Shown: one piece after another, positions 26,665 to 38,390 of the stretch
How positions within the stretch are numbered: the first letter of the stretch is position 1
How the letters are laid out: each line of letters begins with the position of its first letter
Assembly (NCBI RefSeq): GCF_002087295.1
Contig: NZ_MWVI01000099.1
Coordinates: forward strand, 159,658 to 223,657
Direction of reading: 5' to 3'
DNA length: 64,000 nt
DNA from: Vreelandella lionensis
Lineage (GTDB): Bacteria; Pseudomonadota; Gammaproteobacteria; Pseudomonadales; Halomonadaceae
Made by a program: the position numbers and the translations under genes
Notes under the pieces: generated by a model
The model's input: the letters and a program-made list of their open reading frames with translations, nothing else
Told to the model about the DNA's origin: nothing
Database searches by the model: none

Positions 26665-27243
26665 ATGTCCAAGTTGGATAAAGAAACGCTTGAATCATTA
26701 GATTCTATGCGTGAGTTGATGGATAACGCCGACTGCCTGATTTCGCAAGAGCAGGTTGAGCGAGCGTTGGATCGCATGGCGGAAGAGATCACGCGAGACT
26801 TGGGCGACAAGCTACCGGTGTTTTACTGCGTTATGAATGGGGGGCTCATTACCACGGGGCACCTGCTGACGCGTCTTGGTTTCCCGCTGGAAGTGGACTA
26901 TTTACATGCGACCCGTTACCGCAACGAGCTGCGCGGCGGTGAGCTTTTCTGGCGCGTATCGCCTGAAGTTCCCATGGCGGGCCGACATGTAGTGATTGTT
27001 GAAGGCATCCTCGATGAAGGCGCAACCCTAGCGGCCATTCTGGAATACTGCAAAGAAGCCCAGGCGGCCAGTGTGACTACCGCAGTGTTGGTCGATAAGC
27101 AGCACGACCGCAAAGCCGTTCCGGGATTAAAGGCAGATTACTGCAGCCTAGAAGTGGCCGCACGTTACGAGTGTGGTTTTGGTATGGACTACAAAGGCTA
27201 CTGGCGTAATGCCCCTGGAATTTTTGCTCCCAGGGGCATGTAA
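26665..27243 (+). CDS. hpt: Hypoxanthine-guanine phosphoribosyltransferase
   Basis: Purine salvage enzyme (hypoxanthine or guanine plus PRPP to IMP or GMP) of 192 residues. It belongs to the Hpt-like group found in Pseudomonas and relatives. VFYCVMNGGLITTGHLL carries the PPi-binding loop, DYLHATRYRNE is the flexible loop, and VVIVEGILDEGATLAAI is a PRPP loop with Glu-Gly in place of the usual Asp-Asp. VLVDKQHDRK supplies the purine-binding Lys. GGAG precedes the ATG. It follows nagZ, so it is separate from the apt-gpt salvage cluster 12 kb away. Confidence 0.87.
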   Translation: MSKLDKETLESLDSMRELMDNADCLISQEQVERALDRMAEEITRDLGDKLPVFYCVMNGGLITTGHLLTRLGFPLEVDYLHATRYRNELRGGELFWRVSPEVPMAGRHVVIVEGILDEGATLAAILEYCKEAQAASVTTAVLVDKQHDRKAVPGLKADYCSLEVAARYECGFGMDYKGYWRNAPGIFAPRGM

Positions 27244-27255
27244 GCTAGCGCAATC

Positions 27256-28089
27256 CTAGCGGGGTGAGAACCGCCTCGCTAGGCCGGTTTCCGCAATCAT
27301 GCGCGTAGAGATCTCTTCTATTGAAAATCGCGTCGTATCAATAAACGGAATATGCATTGCCCGGTACAGCGATTCTGCCTGCTCTACTTCTTGTAAGCAC
27401 TGATCCATCGAGCTATAGCGGCTATTGGGGCGGCGTTCATTACGAATGGCTGAGAGTCGGCGTGCATCAATGGTAAGGCCAAACAGCTTGTGCCGATGAG
27501 GTGCCAGCGCTTTGGGTAGCTTCAAGCTGCCATCTTCATCCAGGTCATCTTCGGTGAGCGGATAGTTCGCGGCGCGAATGCCGAACTGCAGCGCCAAGTA
27601 GAGTGAGGTCGGCGTTTTACCACAGCGGGAAACCCCCACTAGAATAATATCGGCTTTGTCGTATTGGTGGGTGCGTGCTCCATCGTCGTTATCGAGTGCA
27701 AAGTGAACCGAGTGGATGCGATCCATATAAACGTCGTCGCTACCGATGGAGTGCGTTCTGCCGACGCTGTAGGAAGAGTGCGTTTCCAGCTCCTGCTCAA
27801 GGGGCTCTAGAAACGTCGAAAAAATATCGACCTTAAACCCTGACGCTTGGCGGATAACGTTACGAATCTGTTGATCCACAATCGTATCAATGATGATCGG
27901 TCTACAGCCGTCGCGTACGGCGGTCGATTCGATAATCTGTGCCAGTGCCTGTGCTTTTTCAACCGTATCAATATACGGTTTAGTCAGCATATTGATCTCC
28001 ACATCACTGAACTGCGCTAAGAGACTGCGCCCTAAGCTTTCTGCGGTGATGCCGGTGCCATCCGAAATAAAGAAAGCTGTTCGTTTCAT
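27256..28089 (-). CDS. ppsR: PEP synthase regulatory protein PpsR (bifunctional kinase/pyrophosphorylase)
   Basis: DUF299 protein that inactivates PEP synthase by ADP-dependent Thr phosphorylation and reactivates it by Pi-dependent dephosphorylation. 277 residues. [14 protein letters not shown] at the N-terminus, then [15 protein letters not shown] near residues 153-167, the P-loop-like site. Divergently transcribed from its target ppsA, 236 bases apart, an arrangement shared by many gammaproteobacteria. Confidence 0.95.
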   Translation of the reverse strand: MKRTAFFISDGTGITAESLGRSLLAQFSDVEINMLTKPYIDTVEKAQALAQIIESTAVRDGCRPIIIDTIVDQQIRNVIRQASGFKVDIFSTFLEPLEQELETHSSYSVGRTHSIGSDDVYMDRIHSVHFALDNDDGARTHQYDKADIILVGVSRCGKTPTSLYLALQFGIRAANYPLTEDDLDEDGSLKLPKALAPHRHKLFGLTIDARRLSAIRNERRPNSRYSSMDQCLQEVEQAESLYRAMHIPFIDTTRFSIEEISTRMIAETGLARRFSPR

Positions 28090-28325
28090 AACCTGATCCG
28101 CCAGTCTGCTATGTTCATAGATAAGCTATTGTGTGCTGTGCAAACGACGAGCACAACGCCTAGTCGATACTACATAAAACGCTAATTTCGTGTATTTGTT
28201 GTAAAAATCCTCCACTCCCTTCGCTGTTAGACCAATGGCGAATACGGTGCCGCAGTGCTAGGGTGACAACGTCTATTAGTGTCGTCCCAACGGGTCGTAA
28301 CGAAGTCTAAAAGCGAGGGGGTTGC

Positions 28326-30710
28326 GTGGAAGAGTACATTCTGTGGTTCGATCAGCTAGGTATGGCAGACGTCGAACGCGTGGGTGGTAAAAACGCTTCG
28401 CTTGGCGAAATGATTTCCAATTTATCGGGTGTAGGCGTCACGGTGCCAGGCGGCTTCGCGACCACTGCTCACGCGTACCGCGAGTTTCTCTCTCACGAAG
28501 GTCTGAACGACCGCATTAACGACAAGCTTGCTCGTTTAGATGTCGATGATGTCAAAGCACTGGCTGAGGCAGGAAAAACGATTCGCCAGTGGATCATTGA
28601 TACACCGCTGCCGCCTGGCTTTGAAGCCGCGCTTCGCGATGCCTACGAACAGCTCCAAACGCAACATCCAAGCCTCAAAGTAGCCGTGCGCAGCTCCGCT
28701 ACGGCGGAAGACCTTCCCGATGCCTCCTTCGCTGGGCAGCAGGAAACCTTCTTGAATATTGAAGGTTTTGCCAATATCAAACATGCGGTGCATGAAGTGT
28801 TTGCCTCGCTGTTTAACGATCGCGCCATCTCCTACCGTGTGCATCGTGGCTACGCCCACGAGAATGTTGCGCTGTCAGCGGGCGTTCAAAAGATGGTGCG
28901 CTCTGAAACCGGCGCATCAGGCGTTATGTTTACCCTGGATACCGAATCTGGCTACCGTGATGCCGTTTTTGTCACGGCCTCTTGGGGGCTGGGTGAAACC
29001 GTGGTGCAAGGCGCGGTTAACCCGGATGAGTTCTACGTTCACAAATCCACGCTGGCCGCTGGCCGCCCGGCCGTTCTGCGCCGCACGTTAGGCTCTAAGC
29101 TGATTAAAATGGTGTATGGTCAAGATGCCAGCGCCGGTAAATCTGTTGAAACCGTTGACGTGCCTTTCAAAGACCGTGGCCGCTTCTGCATCAACGATGA
29201 GCAGGTGATGGATCTTGCTCGTCAAGCAGTGACCATTGAGCAACACTACCAGCGCCCGATGGATATTGAGTGGGCATTGGATGGCGACGACGGCAAGCTC
29301 TATATCGTTCAAGCGAGCCCTGAAACCGTCGTGTCACAGCAGGAGGGCGGTAAGCTTGAGCGCTTCCAACTGCGTGAGAAAGGGCGCACGCTGATTACTG
29401 GCCGTGCCATTGGCCAGCGTATCGGCCGCGGGGCAGTTAAGATTGTCCTCAGCCCAGGCGAGATGGACAAAATTCAAGAAGGCGACATCTTGGTCACCGA
29501 CATGACGGACCCAGATTGGGAGCCCATCATGAAGCGCGCCTCGGCAATCGTGACTAACCGTGGTGGGCGTACCTGCCACGCGGCGATTATTGCACGGGAA
29601 TTGGGCATTCCTGCGGTGGTTGGCTGTGGCGATGCGACCACGCAGCTACAAGAAGGCATTGACGTTACGGTTTCGTGTGCGGAAGGGGATACCGGCCACG
29701 TTTATGAAGGGTTGCTGGCCTTTGACTGCAACGTGTCCAGCGTTGACTCGATGCCAGAAATTCCGTTTAAAATCATGATGAATGTGGGCAACCCTGATCG
29801 TGCTTTCGGGTTCGCCAGCTTGCCCCATGCAGGCGTTGGCTTGGCGCGTCTTGAGTTCATCATCAATCGCATGATTGGTGTGCACCCGAAAGCGCTGCTT
29901 GAGTACGATACGCTGCCTGCTGATCTACAGCAGGTGATCGATCTCCGTACCGCTGGTTACGCTGACCCGGTGAGCTTTTACGTCGATAAATTAGTTGAAG
30001 GGATCTCTACGCTAGCGGCAGCTTTCCATCCACAGCGTGTGATTGTCCGTCTATCGGATTTCAAATCCAACGAATACGAAAACCTGATTGGCGGCAAACT
30101 CTATGAGCCGGGCGAAGAGAACCCGATGCTGGGCTTCCGTGGCGCGTCTCGCTATATTTCAGAATCTTTCCGCCCCTGCTTCGAGCTTGAGTGCCGTGCG
30201 CTGAAGCGTGTGCGCGAAGAGATGGGCTTTAAAAACGTCGAGATTATGGTGCCGTTTGTGCGCACCACAGACGAAGCTCGGGAAGTGGTCGATTTGCTCG
30301 CCGCCAACGGCTTGAAGCGCGGTGGTGACGAAAATCCCGACGGCTTGAAAGTCATTATGATGTGCGAGCTGCCGGCCAATGCGTTGCTGGCGGATGAGTT
30401 CCTTGAGTACTTTGACGGTTTCTCGATTGGCTCGAACGACTTGACTCAGCTAACGCTAGGTTTGGATCGAGACTCCGGCATCGTCGCGCACTTGTTTGAC
30501 GAACGTAACCCCGCGGTGAAAAAGCTGCTGGCCATGGCTATTAAGGCCTGTAAAGAGAAAGGTAAGTACGTGGGGATCTGCGGCCAAGGCCCTTCGGACC
30601 ACCCGGATCTTGCCAAGTGGTTGATGGAGCAGGGCATTGACTCCGTGTCACTCAACCCCGATGCAGTGCTGGAAACGTGGTTCATGTTGGCGGGGGAAAC
30701 TATTGCTTAA
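28326..30710 (+). CDS. ppsA: Phosphoenolpyruvate synthase
   Basis: Gluconeogenic enzyme making PEP from pyruvate and ATP. 794 residues (E. coli 792) beginning with GTG, preceded by GAGGGG. The N-terminal ATP-binding domain has [10 protein letters not shown] and [20 protein letters not shown]. The swivelling domain carries the phospho-histidine motif [17 protein letters not shown] with the catalytic His near residue 417. The C-terminal barrel has the PEP-utilising signature around [16 protein letters not shown] and the catalytic Cys in GICGQGPSD. The regulatory Thr sits two residues before the catalytic His, the site used by PpsR. Confidence 0.97.
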   Translation: MEEYILWFDQLGMADVERVGGKNASLGEMISNLSGVGVTVPGGFATTAHAYREFLSHEGLNDRINDKLARLDVDDVKALAEAGKTIRQWIIDTPLPPGFEAALRDAYEQLQTQHPSLKVAVRSSATAEDLPDASFAGQQETFLNIEGFANIKHAVHEVFASLFNDRAISYRVHRGYAHENVALSAGVQKMVRSETGASGVMFTLDTESGYRDAVFVTASWGLGETVVQGAVNPDEFYVHKSTLAAGRPAVLRRTLGSKLIKMVYGQDASAGKSVETVDVPFKDRGRFCINDEQVMDLARQAVTIEQHYQRPMDIEWALDGDDGKLYIVQASPETVVSQQEGGKLERFQLREKGRTLITGRAIGQRIGRGAVKIVLSPGEMDKIQEGDILVTDMTDPDWEPIMKRASAIVTNRGGRTCHAAIIARELGIPAVVGCGDATTQLQEGIDVTVSCAEGDTGHVYEGLLAFDCNVSSVDSMPEIPFKIMMNVGNPDRAFGFASLPHAGVGLARLEFIINRMIGVHPKALLEYDTLPADLQQVIDLRTAGYADPVSFYVDKLVEGISTLAAAFHPQRVIVRLSDFKSNEYENLIGGKLYEPGEENPMLGFRGASRYISESFRPCFELECRALKRVREEMGFKNVEIMVPFVRTTDEAREVVDLLAANGLKRGGDENPDGLKVIMMCELPANALLADEFLEYFDGFSIGSNDLTQLTLGLDRDSGIVAHLFDERNPAVKKLLAMAIKACKEKGKYVGICGQGPSDHPDLAKWLMEQGIDSVSLNPDAVLETWFMLAGETIA

Positions 30711-30744
30711 GCCTCCTTCAGCTTGATTAGCGTGCTTGCTATTT

Positions 30745-30770
30745 TGCGCCCGGCCATTGTGCCGGGCGCA
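30745..30770 (+). terminator. Hairpin after ppsA, probable terminator
   Basis: Perfect 10-bp stem TGCGCCCGGC / GCCGGGCGCA with a 6-base loop, 34 bases past the ppsA stop. The tail is GTCGTTTTA, so the T-run is imperfect. Confidence 0.6.
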
Positions 30771-30862
30771 GTCGTTTTATAGGCTACGCTATTGCTTGAG
30801 CGCTCAAAAGGCGGTTACGCCTTGGTGATTCACGCCTGAGACACGGTTTAAGGAGAAAGGTT

Positions 30863-32651
30863 ATGCTGCCAAAAAGGGCACTCTCACTCACGGGTTTACT
30901 GCTGGCGCCAATGGTGAGTTGGGGGTTTAGTTACGAAACACCCTCCATTACACCAGAAGTAGGGTCAGGCTTTGAGGAGAAGCCGGGATGGGCGGCAGAC
31001 TCCTTCGCGGTGGCGGCGGCTAACCCGCTGGCTACCGACGCGGGCTATCAGGTGCTCAAGGCCGGGGGGAATGCCATTGATGCGGCGGTAGCCGTACAAA
31101 TGGTATTAACTCTGGTGGAGCCGCAATCCAGTGGGATTGGTGGCGGCGCTTTTTTGATGCACTTTGATGGTGCTGATGTACAGGCCTATGATGGCCGTGA
31201 AACGGCGCTTGCCGCCGTAACCGGCGAGCTGGTTTATGGAAGATGGCGAGCCTCTGCCTTTTATGGAAGCGGTCGCCAGCGGGTTGTCGGTGGGCGTGCC
31301 CGGTACCTTGCGTATGTTGGAACAGGCCCATGCTGAGCACGGCCAGTTGGCTTGGCAAGAGCTCTTTACTCCCGCGATTACACTGGCGGAAGAGGGGTTC
31401 GCGGTGAGCCAGCGGCTGCACACCAGCCTGGCTAATGACGAAGATCTGCGCGAAAACGACCTGGCTCAAGCGTTTTATTACTCCGCCGATGGAGAGCCCC
31501 TGGAAGTGGGCACCACACTAAAAAATCCTGCCTTAGCCGCTATTTTGCGTCGCATTGCAGAAGAGGGCAGCGCTGCCTTTTATGAAGGTGAGGTCGCGGA
31601 GGATCTTGTTGAGCAGGTGCAATCGCATCCGGTTCGACCCGGTAAAATCTCGCTTGATGACATCAGTGGTTACCAATCTCTTGAGCGTGAGCCGCTATGC
31701 ACCCCCTGGCAGCAGTGGGAAGTGTGCGGGTTTCCTCCTCCCTCTTCTGGCCATCTAACGATCATGCAAATTCTCGGTATGCTGGACCAGCAACCGCTGT
31801 TGGAAGCGCCGCTGGAAAATGGCGTGACCAGTAGTGGCTGGCTGCATCAATTTCTAGAAGCCTCGCGGCTGGCGTTTGCTGACCGGGGCCGCTACATTGC
31901 TGACCCTGACTTTGTCGAGGCACCGGGCGGTGACTGGTCGCTCATGCCAGCGCCTGATTACCTTGGTAAACGCAGCGAGCTAATCGGTGAAGAGAGCATG
32001 GGTGAGAGCGCCGAACCGGGCAATCCAGGTGAATTGACCGTTAGTTTTGCCAGCCAGCCCGAGCAACCTGAGTATGGCACCAGCCATATCAGCATTGTGG
32101 ATGCCGATGGCAATGCGATTGCGATGACGACCACCATTGAGCAAGCCTTTGGTTCGCGTATTCTGGCGGATGGCGGCACTGACCTGCCTGGCGGCTATTT
32201 ATTGAATAACGAGCTGACGGATTTCTCTTTTGCTCCTGAGGTGGACGGGCAGCCGGTGGCTAACCGAGTGGAGCCTGGTAAGCGGCCACGCTCTAGTATG
32301 AGCCCCACCTTGGTATTTGATCAGGAAACCGGTGCGCTGGTGGCGAGCCTCGGCTCCCCTGGTGGCGCCGCGATCATCCACTATACTGCTCGAACACTGG
32401 CAGCGATGCGCGATTGGGGGTTGAACGCTCAGGAAGCGCTGAGTCTTCCCCATGCGATTACGTTGGGTGGTGATGTTTACTTAGAGGAGGGGCGCTTCCC
32501 TGAAGAGATCATCGAATCGCTGCGTGAGCGGGGTCACAACGTGAGCGAACGTGAGCTCACGAGCGGCCTTCAGGCGATTCGGCGATTGGAGGATGGCACA
32601 CTGTTTGGTGGTGCCGACCCGCGTCGGGAAGGCGTCGTGATGGGTGAGTAA
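30863..32651 (+). CDS. ggt: Gamma-glutamyltransferase (frame broken by one extra base)
   Basis: Periplasmic or secreted Ntn-hydrolase that cleaves glutathione and transfers gamma-glutamyl groups. A signal peptide of about 21 residues (MLPKRALSLTGLLLAPMVSW) is followed by AAANPLATDAGYQVLKAGGNAIDAAVA and GIGGGAFLMH. An extra G at 31231 breaks the frame; without it the protein reads GELFMEDGEPLPFMEAVASGLSV. The autoprocessing/nucleophile Thr lies in YGTSHISIVDADGN, and the later GKRPRSSMSPT and LGSPGGAAII motifs are intact. Repaired length is 595 residues. No terminator before the convergent gene is obvious. Confidence 0.92.
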
Positions 32652-32666
32652 ACGACGCCCCGACTG

Positions 32667-34553
32667 TTACTGACGTAACCAGTTGCGTAGCTTGACCAAC
32701 AGAAGACCGCCGTCGCTTAGCGCACGGCGGTCTTCTGTTAAGGCGTGCAAGCGATCAGGATAATCGGTAATGATGGCATCAACGCCGAGGTCAATCAGCG
32801 CCGACATGCGCGCCCGATCGTTGACCGTCCAGGCATGAATCTCGTAACCGAAAAGCGCCGCCAGGCTCACCTCCTGGGCGCTAATACGGTTATGGCGAAG
32901 GCCTAACGCATCAAACTGGCGTCGATCTAAAGTGCCTGGAAGAATGAGCTGTGCTAGCAGAGTGACACGCAGCTCGGGGGCCTTTTGCTTAATGTAACGC
33001 ACCAGGGCAGGTGACATGGTCGCCATACGCATATTCATCAGCGCGTTAGGAAAGCCGCAGGCCGTCACGGCTGTTAGTGCTTCTTGCTGGGTGGCCCAGC
33101 AGCGATAGCGTATGTCGCTTTCCTGCCCCAGTGCATCGATGACTGCTTGTGCCAGCCTCTCTTCTTGTCCCGGCAGGGCTTTCATATCGATCATCAGCGA
33201 TGCGCGCCCGCGGACGGTGGCCAACGCTTCATCCAGCCCCGCTATGCGCTCCCCTTGAAAGGCGTCGCCAAACCAACTACCCACATCAAACTCGCTGAGT
33301 TCGCTACGGGTAAGGTCGCCAAATTCTCGAGGATCACTGGTGAGGCGGGCGAGCGTTCGGTCGTGATAGAGCATGACCTGATTATCGGCGCTCAGGCGAA
33401 CATCCAGCTCTACGGCGTCAGCACCATCCTCCAGCGCTTGAGACACGGCAGCAAGGGTGTTTTCCGGTGCCACCATGGAGCTTCCGCGATGGGCGATGAT
33501 GGCCACGTTATCGCGAATCTCAAAACTGTTAAGAATCCACCACGCCTGTAGCCCAGCGAGCAGCAGCACGCTAAGTTCAATCGCCCATGCCATGCGTCCA
33601 GGGTGCGCATCGTGGGAAGGCGGCGCAGGGCGTGGTTCATGATGGGCCAGCTGTAAATAGAGGCAGGCGGACAGCAGAGCGTTAGTAGCAATACCGAGGA
33701 AAGTGATGGTGAGCGTTACCAGCACATAGCCGGTTAAATAGGCCAGCATCGCTGGAATCAGCACTGCGTTGTGCTCTGGTAGCCACCACAATAAGGGCGT
33801 GACCACCGTGTCAAACAGCCATGTGGTAATAATGGGTAAGCTAATAATGATCAGTAGCAGGCTGAGCACAGCCACCCCAATAGAGCGGTGCCAGCCACGT
33901 GTTAAATAAACGCTTCGCTTGAGTGCTTGATACGGTGAGCAAGATTCCAGCGCCACAAGTGGCAGTGCCAGCAGCCAGCGCAGATACAGCCACGCTGCTA
34001 AGATCATCCAGATAACCACCAACGGTGTCGCGCAAGCTAAAAAGTACCACAGCACAGGAGGGCGAATGCGCTGTAGATAGTAAGGGTCGATACCGCTAAG
34101 CCATAGATCGTGTAACCAAGCGAGGGCCATCATAAAGGGGGCAAGCAGCAACAGGTGGGCACCGGCCTGAAGAATCGACAGTACCGTCAGAGCGGGAAGC
34201 CGTCGTGTGCTCAGCCAGAGTGCCTCGAACGCCAGCCGGTAGTGGTTGTCTTTTGACCGGACAGCCACTTGCAACATGCCAGCCTGCTGCCAGTAAATGA
34301 GTAAAAACGTAAAACCAAGGCCCACCAGCATGACCAATAACCCTAGTGGGCTAAAGAGCAGCGCTAAGAGTGCATCCGTGGTGACCACCGTGCGGTTTAG
34401 CTGTGCCAAAAGGCGTTGCGATACCCAGGCAACGGCCGGTACCAATAAGGCAGAGGCCAGTAGGGTAAACAGCAAGTGATAAGCTATGAGCGGACGGAGG
34501 TGATCTCGGAGAGTGCGAAGAAGAGCGTCGCCTAATTGAGTGAGCGGCTGCAT
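32667..34553 (-). CDS. Glycerophosphodiester phosphodiesterase with N-terminal multi-helix membrane domain
   Basis: The N-terminal ~345 residues contain six or seven hydrophobic helices (for example HLLFTLLASALLVPAVAW and LGLLVMLVGLGFTFLLI), the GPDPase membrane domain. The C-terminal ~250 residues are a GDPD barrel: IIAHRGSSMVAPENT with catalytic His, VELDVRLSADNQVMLYHD, LMIDMK and the final AWTVND / IITDYPD motifs. It hydrolyses glycerophosphodiesters, or by analogy with membrane GDPDs may act on lipid head groups. The ATG at 34553 (MQPLTQLGDALL) begins the conserved part; in-frame ATG and TTG codons upstream lack ribosome sites. Start uncertain. Confidence 0.85.
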   Translation of the reverse strand: MQPLTQLGDALLRTLRDHLRPLIAYHLLFTLLASALLVPAVAWVSQRLLAQLNRTVVTTDALLALLFSPLGLLVMLVGLGFTFLLIYWQQAGMLQVAVRSKDNHYRLAFEALWLSTRRLPALTVLSILQAGAHLLLLAPFMMALAWLHDLWLSGIDPYYLQRIRPPVLWYFLACATPLVVIWMILAAWLYLRWLLALPLVALESCSPYQALKRSVYLTRGWHRSIGVAVLSLLLIIISLPIITTWLFDTVVTPLLWWLPEHNAVLIPAMLAYLTGYVLVTLTITFLGIATNALLSACLYLQLAHHEPRPAPPSHDAHPGRMAWAIELSVLLLAGLQAWWILNSFEIRDNVAIIAHRGSSMVAPENTLAAVSQALEDGADAVELDVRLSADNQVMLYHDRTLARLTSDPREFGDLTRSELSEFDVGSWFGDAFQGERIAGLDEALATVRGRASLMIDMKALPGQEERLAQAVIDALGQESDIRYRCWATQQEALTAVTACGFPNALMNMRMATMSPALVRYIKQKAPELRVTLLAQLILPGTLDRRQFDALGLRHNRISAQEVSLAALFGYEIHAWTVNDRARMSALIDLGVDAIITDYPDRLHALTEDRRALSDGGLLLVKLRNWLRQ

Positions 34554-34616
34554 AGTCACAAAAGTGTCAGAGTGAAGCATCAGGGTGGCACTAACTGCCA
34601 GCCCTGACAAGCGGGT

Positions 34617-35111
34617 TTAGGAGAGCTTTAAGGGCTGCTCGGCGATAATAATGCCGTTATTATCAGCATACAGCCACTGGCCAACTCTTAAAGTAACGCC
34701 CGCAAACGTTACGGCGATATCCCGCTGGCCTTCGCCGCGCTTTTCGCTTTTACGCGGGTGGCTGCCGAGTGCCTGTACGCCTAAAGGAAGCGTGGCCAAA
34801 ATGTCGACATCTCTCACGCAACCGTACATCAATACGCCTGCCCAACCATTTTGCGCTGCCTGCTCTGCCAGCATATCGCCTAACATCGCGCAGCGATGAG
34901 AGCCGCCGGCATCCACAACCAGTACGGCACCTTCGCCAGGCTCCGCCACAGCCTGTTTGACCATTGAGTTATCTTCGAAGCACTTTACCGTGCGAATTGG
35001 GCCATAAAAGCTGTCGACACCGCCGAAGTTAGCAAAGAGGGGCTCTAGCACCTCTACGTCGGGGTAAGCGTCGCACAGATCGGGGGTGACCACTTGGGTT
35101 GTCGTTGTCAT
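34617..35111 (-). CDS. rraA: RraA family protein (RNase E regulator / HMG-type aldolase fold)
   Basis: 164 residues. [23 protein letters not shown] at the start, then the conserved [18 protein letters not shown] and [11 protein letters not shown] segments. E. coli RraA binds RNase E and lowers its activity. Other family members are 4-hydroxy-4-methyl-2-oxoglutarate/oxaloacetate aldolases that use GDxxA and RD motifs; both are present here (GDMLA, RDVD). AGGAG lies six bases before the ATG. It follows acnB on the same strand after a terminator. Confidence 0.9.
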   Translation of the reverse strand: MTTTTQVVTPDLCDAYPDVEVLEPLFANFGGVDSFYGPIRTVKCFEDNSMVKQAVAEPGEGAVLVVDAGGSHRCAMLGDMLAEQAAQNGWAGVLMYGCVRDVDILATLPLGVQALGSHPRKSEKRGEGQRDIAVTFAGVTLRVGQWLYADNNGIIIAEQPLKLS

Positions 35112-35153
35112 CGTTTACTCCTATGTTTTCGGCACTATGGTTCACAGCGTCAT

Positions 35154-35187
35154 AAAAAACGCCCCAACCTCGAAAGGAAGGGGCGTT
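35154..35187 (-). terminator. Intrinsic terminator after acnB
   Basis: On the minus strand AACGCCCC / GGGGCGTT pairs around a 14-base loop and is followed by TTTTATG. It lies about 75 bases after the acnB stop and just before rraA. Confidence 0.8.
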
Positions 35188-35262
35188 CTGTCATCGGCTC
35201 AGCGAGGGATTTCCCTGGCTGCGATGTTGCGAGCATCGGCGATGGGTCGGTGCCACTGGCGA

Positions 35263-37866
35263 TTAAGCCTCTTGGGCTACCGGAATCACGTTCGAGGCGA
35301 TTTTTTGATACTCCTCGATTTCGTGGAAGTTCATGTAACGATAGATCTCGCCTGCCATGGCGTCAAACTCACCCATGTAACGCTGATACTCATCAACGGT
35401 CGGCAAACGACCTTCTACAGCAGCAACCGCTGCTAGCTCTGCCGAGGCGAGGTAAACATTTGCACCATCGCCCAGACGGTTCGGGAAGTTACGTGTAGAC
35501 GTGGACACCACGGTGCTTTTCGCTGCAACGCGTGCCTGGTTACCCATACACAGTGAACATCCCGGCATTTCCATGCGGGCGCCTGCACGGCCATAGATGC
35601 CGTAGTAACCCTCTTCGGTCAGCTGGTGCTGATCCATTTTGGTCGGTGGCGCAAGCCACAAGCGGGTTTTCAGGCTGCCCGCAGGCTGTTTTTCGAGCAA
35701 TTTACCTGCCGCGCGGAAGTGACCAATGTTGGTCATGCACGAACCGATAAACACCTCGTCGATTTTCTCACCGGCAACATCAGACAGTAAGCGGGCGTCA
35801 TCCGGGTCGTTCGGGGCGCAAAGAACCGGCTCTTTAATGTCAGAGAGGTCGATCTCGATGACTTCGGCGTACTCGGCGTCTTTATCAGCACGCATCAGGC
35901 TCGGATCAGCCAGCCATGCTTCCATACCTTCGATACGACGGCTGATGGTGCGCTCGTCACCGTAACCGTTGGCAATCATCCACTTCAGCAGCGTGATGTT
36001 GGATTTCAGGTACTCGGTCACGCTCTCTTCAGACAGCGTAATGGTACAGCCAGCGGCGCTACGCTCAGCGGACGCGTCGGAAAGCTCAAATGCCTGCTCA
36101 ACGGTGAGGTCTTCCAGGCCTTCGATTTCCAGCACGCGACCAGAGAAGGCGTTTTTCTTGCCGGATTTCTCGACAGTCAGCAGACCTTGCTTAATCGCGT
36201 ACAGCGGAATGGCGTGAACCAAATCGCGCAATGTGACGCCCGGCTGGCGCTTGCCTTTGAAGCGCACCAGAACGGATTCCGGCATGTCCAGCGGCATTAC
36301 GCCCGTAGCAGCGGCGAAGGCCACCAGGCCAGAACCCGCAGGGAACGAAATACCCAGCGGGAAGGGGGTGTGGGAGTCACCGCCAGTACCTACGGTGTCC
36401 GGCAGCAGCATGCGGCTCAACCAGCTGTGGATGATGCCGTCGCCGGGGCGCAGCGAAACGCCGCCACGGTTCATGATGAAGTCCGGCAGGGTGTGGTGAG
36501 TGTCCACATCTACTGGCTTCGGATATGCCGCCGTGTGGCAGAACGACTGCATGACCAAGTCTGCCTGGAAACCTAGGCAAGCCAAGTCTTTCAGTTCGTC
36601 ACGGGTCATCGGACCAGTGGTATCTTGCGAGCCCACAGTGGTCATCTTCGGCTCGCAATACATGCCGGGGCGTACGCCATCCATGCCGCAGGCCTTGCCG
36701 ACCATCTTCTGCGCCAGGGTAAAGCCTTTGCCAGTATCGACAGGCTGGTCGGGCAGGCGGAATACGTCAGAAGGTGCTAAGCCCAGTGACTCGCGTGCTT
36801 TGCCGGTCAGGCCACGACCGATGATCAACGGAATACGGCCGCCGGCGCGCACTTCGTCAAGAATCAGCTGAGTTTTCAGTTCGCAAGTGCTCAGCACTTC
36901 ATCGGTGCCGTGCTTGCACACTTTGCCTTCGTAGGGAGAAACGTCAATGACGTCGCCCATTTCCAGCTTGGAAACGTCCATTTCTACCGGCAGGGCACCG
37001 GAATCTTCCATGGTATTGAAGAAGATATGCGCGATTTTACCGCCGAAACAGAAGCCGCCAGCGCGCTTGTTCGGGACGTAAGGAATGTCGTCACCAAAGA
37101 ACCATAGCACGGAGTTAGTGGCTGACTTACGTGAAGAGCCGGTACCTACCACGTCACCTACGTAGGCAACCGGGAAGCCTTTGGCTTTGACGTCTTCGAT
37201 CTGCTTGAGCGGGCCAGTGGTGCCTTGTACTTCAGGCTCAATGCCTTCGCGCTCGTTTTTGAGCATCGCGTTAGCATGCAGCGGAATGTCGGGGCGTGAC
37301 CAAGCATCCGGAGCTGGAGAGAGATCGTCGGTATTGGTTTCGCCGGGCACCTTGAAAACGGTCAGGGTGATTTTCTCTTCCAGAGCTGGCTTGGAGAGGA
37401 ACCACTCGGCATCTGCCCAGGATTGAATGACGTCTTTGGCGACGGCATTGCCTTTTTTGGCACGCTCTTCCACATCGTGGAAGGCATCAAACATTAGCAG
37501 GGTGTGCTTCAGCTGCTCGCCAGCTTCACGGGCCAGCTCTTCGTTATCCAGCAGCTCCACCATAGAGACGATGTTGTAACCGCCTTGCATGGTGCCTAGC
37601 AGTTTAACGGCGGTAATTTTATCAATTAATGGAGAGGTGGCTTCCCCTTTAGCAATCGCGGTCAAAAAGCCCGCTTTTACGTAGGCGGCCTCATCAACAC
37701 CGGGCGGAACGCGGTTGGTGATCAGGTCAAGGATGAATTCCTCTTCACCCGCCGGGGGCGCTTTGAGCAGCTCAATTAAGGCGGCGACTTGCTCGGCGGT
37801 TAGGGGCTTAGGTGGGACGCCCTCTGCGGCGCGTTCCTCGACATGTTGGCGGTAAGCTTCAAGCAC
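35263..37866 (-). CDS. acnB: Aconitate hydratase B (2-methylisocitrate dehydratase)
   Basis: Citrate-isocitrate isomerase of the TCA cycle, 867 residues (E. coli 865). Starts with GTG, preceded by GAGAGGG. The N-terminal HEAT-like domain (residues 1-160) is specific to AcnB, then the swivelling domain with [12 protein letters not shown]. Cluster cysteines are in the [17 protein letters not shown] and CSLCMGNQ regions. Frame intact over 2.6 kb, one of the longest undamaged genes here. Confidence 0.97.
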   Translation of the reverse strand: MLEAYRQHVEERAAEGVPPKPLTAEQVAALIELLKAPPAGEEEFILDLITNRVPPGVDEAAYVKAGFLTAIAKGEATSPLIDKITAVKLLGTMQGGYNIVSMVELLDNEELAREAGEQLKHTLLMFDAFHDVEERAKKGNAVAKDVIQSWADAEWFLSKPALEEKITLTVFKVPGETNTDDLSPAPDAWSRPDIPLHANAMLKNEREGIEPEVQGTTGPLKQIEDVKAKGFPVAYVGDVVGTGSSRKSATNSVLWFFGDDIPYVPNKRAGGFCFGGKIAHIFFNTMEDSGALPVEMDVSKLEMGDVIDVSPYEGKVCKHGTDEVLSTCELKTQLILDEVRAGGRIPLIIGRGLTGKARESLGLAPSDVFRLPDQPVDTGKGFTLAQKMVGKACGMDGVRPGMYCEPKMTTVGSQDTTGPMTRDELKDLACLGFQADLVMQSFCHTAAYPKPVDVDTHHTLPDFIMNRGGVSLRPGDGIIHSWLSRMLLPDTVGTGGDSHTPFPLGISFPAGSGLVAFAAATGVMPLDMPESVLVRFKGKRQPGVTLRDLVHAIPLYAIKQGLLTVEKSGKKNAFSGRVLEIEGLEDLTVEQAFELSDASAERSAAGCTITLSEESVTEYLKSNITLLKWMIANGYGDERTISRRIEGMEAWLADPSLMRADKDAEYAEVIEIDLSDIKEPVLCAPNDPDDARLLSDVAGEKIDEVFIGSCMTNIGHFRAAGKLLEKQPAGSLKTRLWLAPPTKMDQHQLTEEGYYGIYGRAGARMEMPGCSLCMGNQARVAAKSTVVSTSTRNFPNRLGDGANVYLASAELAAVAAVEGRLPTVDEYQRYMGEFDAMAGEIYRYMNFHEIEEYQKIASNVIPVAQEA

Positions 37867-37990
37867 GTTGGGGCCCTCTCATCTTCTTAGTAGTGATGAA
37901 TCAGTGGTGCCGAACGACTACTAGCACGGTGGGTGAGGCGTTCGGACACGTGACATACGCTTGACAAACAGCGTCTGGTGGATGAGCGGG

Positions 37991-38019
37991 ATTCTACGGG
38001 AAACTGTCGACAATGTTAA
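37991..38019 (-). promoter_or_regulatory. acnB: Candidate sigma70 promoter of acnB
   Basis: On the minus strand TTAACA and TAGAAT are exactly 17 bases apart, about 125 bases upstream of the acnB GTG. Confidence 0.5.
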
Positions 38020-38248
38020 GAAGCCAAGCTAAGTGCCTGCTTGTACTTTATGTTGAGGCGCTGATATTGAGCTCCTTTCTTGCGGCTTTTTTAGTTAATG
38101 TGCCCAAAATCTGAAAGTTTTTTACCAGCAGGGGTGTTTTGAGGTAAGCGCGGGTGTGATTATTGTGATGCCGCGTTACCATAGGCATACGATTAATTCG
38201 TTATTAAGTAACGTAGTGAAGTGGTTTAGGCGGTGTGTGGAGCGCCAA

Positions 38249-38348
38249 ATAAGCTGAGCTTATATATTAGAAATATGCTATATGAGAATTGAGGCGCCAT
38301 TAAATAAGTGGCCTTCGGATAGCTAGGGAACAAACGCCAACGGCGTTT
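38249..38348. repeat. Two perfect dyads in the 524-base acnB-miaE intergenic region
   Basis: ATAAGCT-G-AGCTTAT at 38249-38263 and AAACGCC-AAC-GGCGTTT at 38332-38348. Between them lies an AT-rich stretch with TATATATTAG and CTATATGAG, and a loose direct repeat (GCGCCAAATAAG / GCGCCATTAAATAAG). The second dyad ends 42 bases before miaE. The rest of the gap (37867-38390) holds the acnB promoter and no convincing gene. Confidence 0.55.
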
Positions 38349-38390
38349 ATATGTTATACAATAGTGAGATAAACGCTCGGTAGCGGTATT

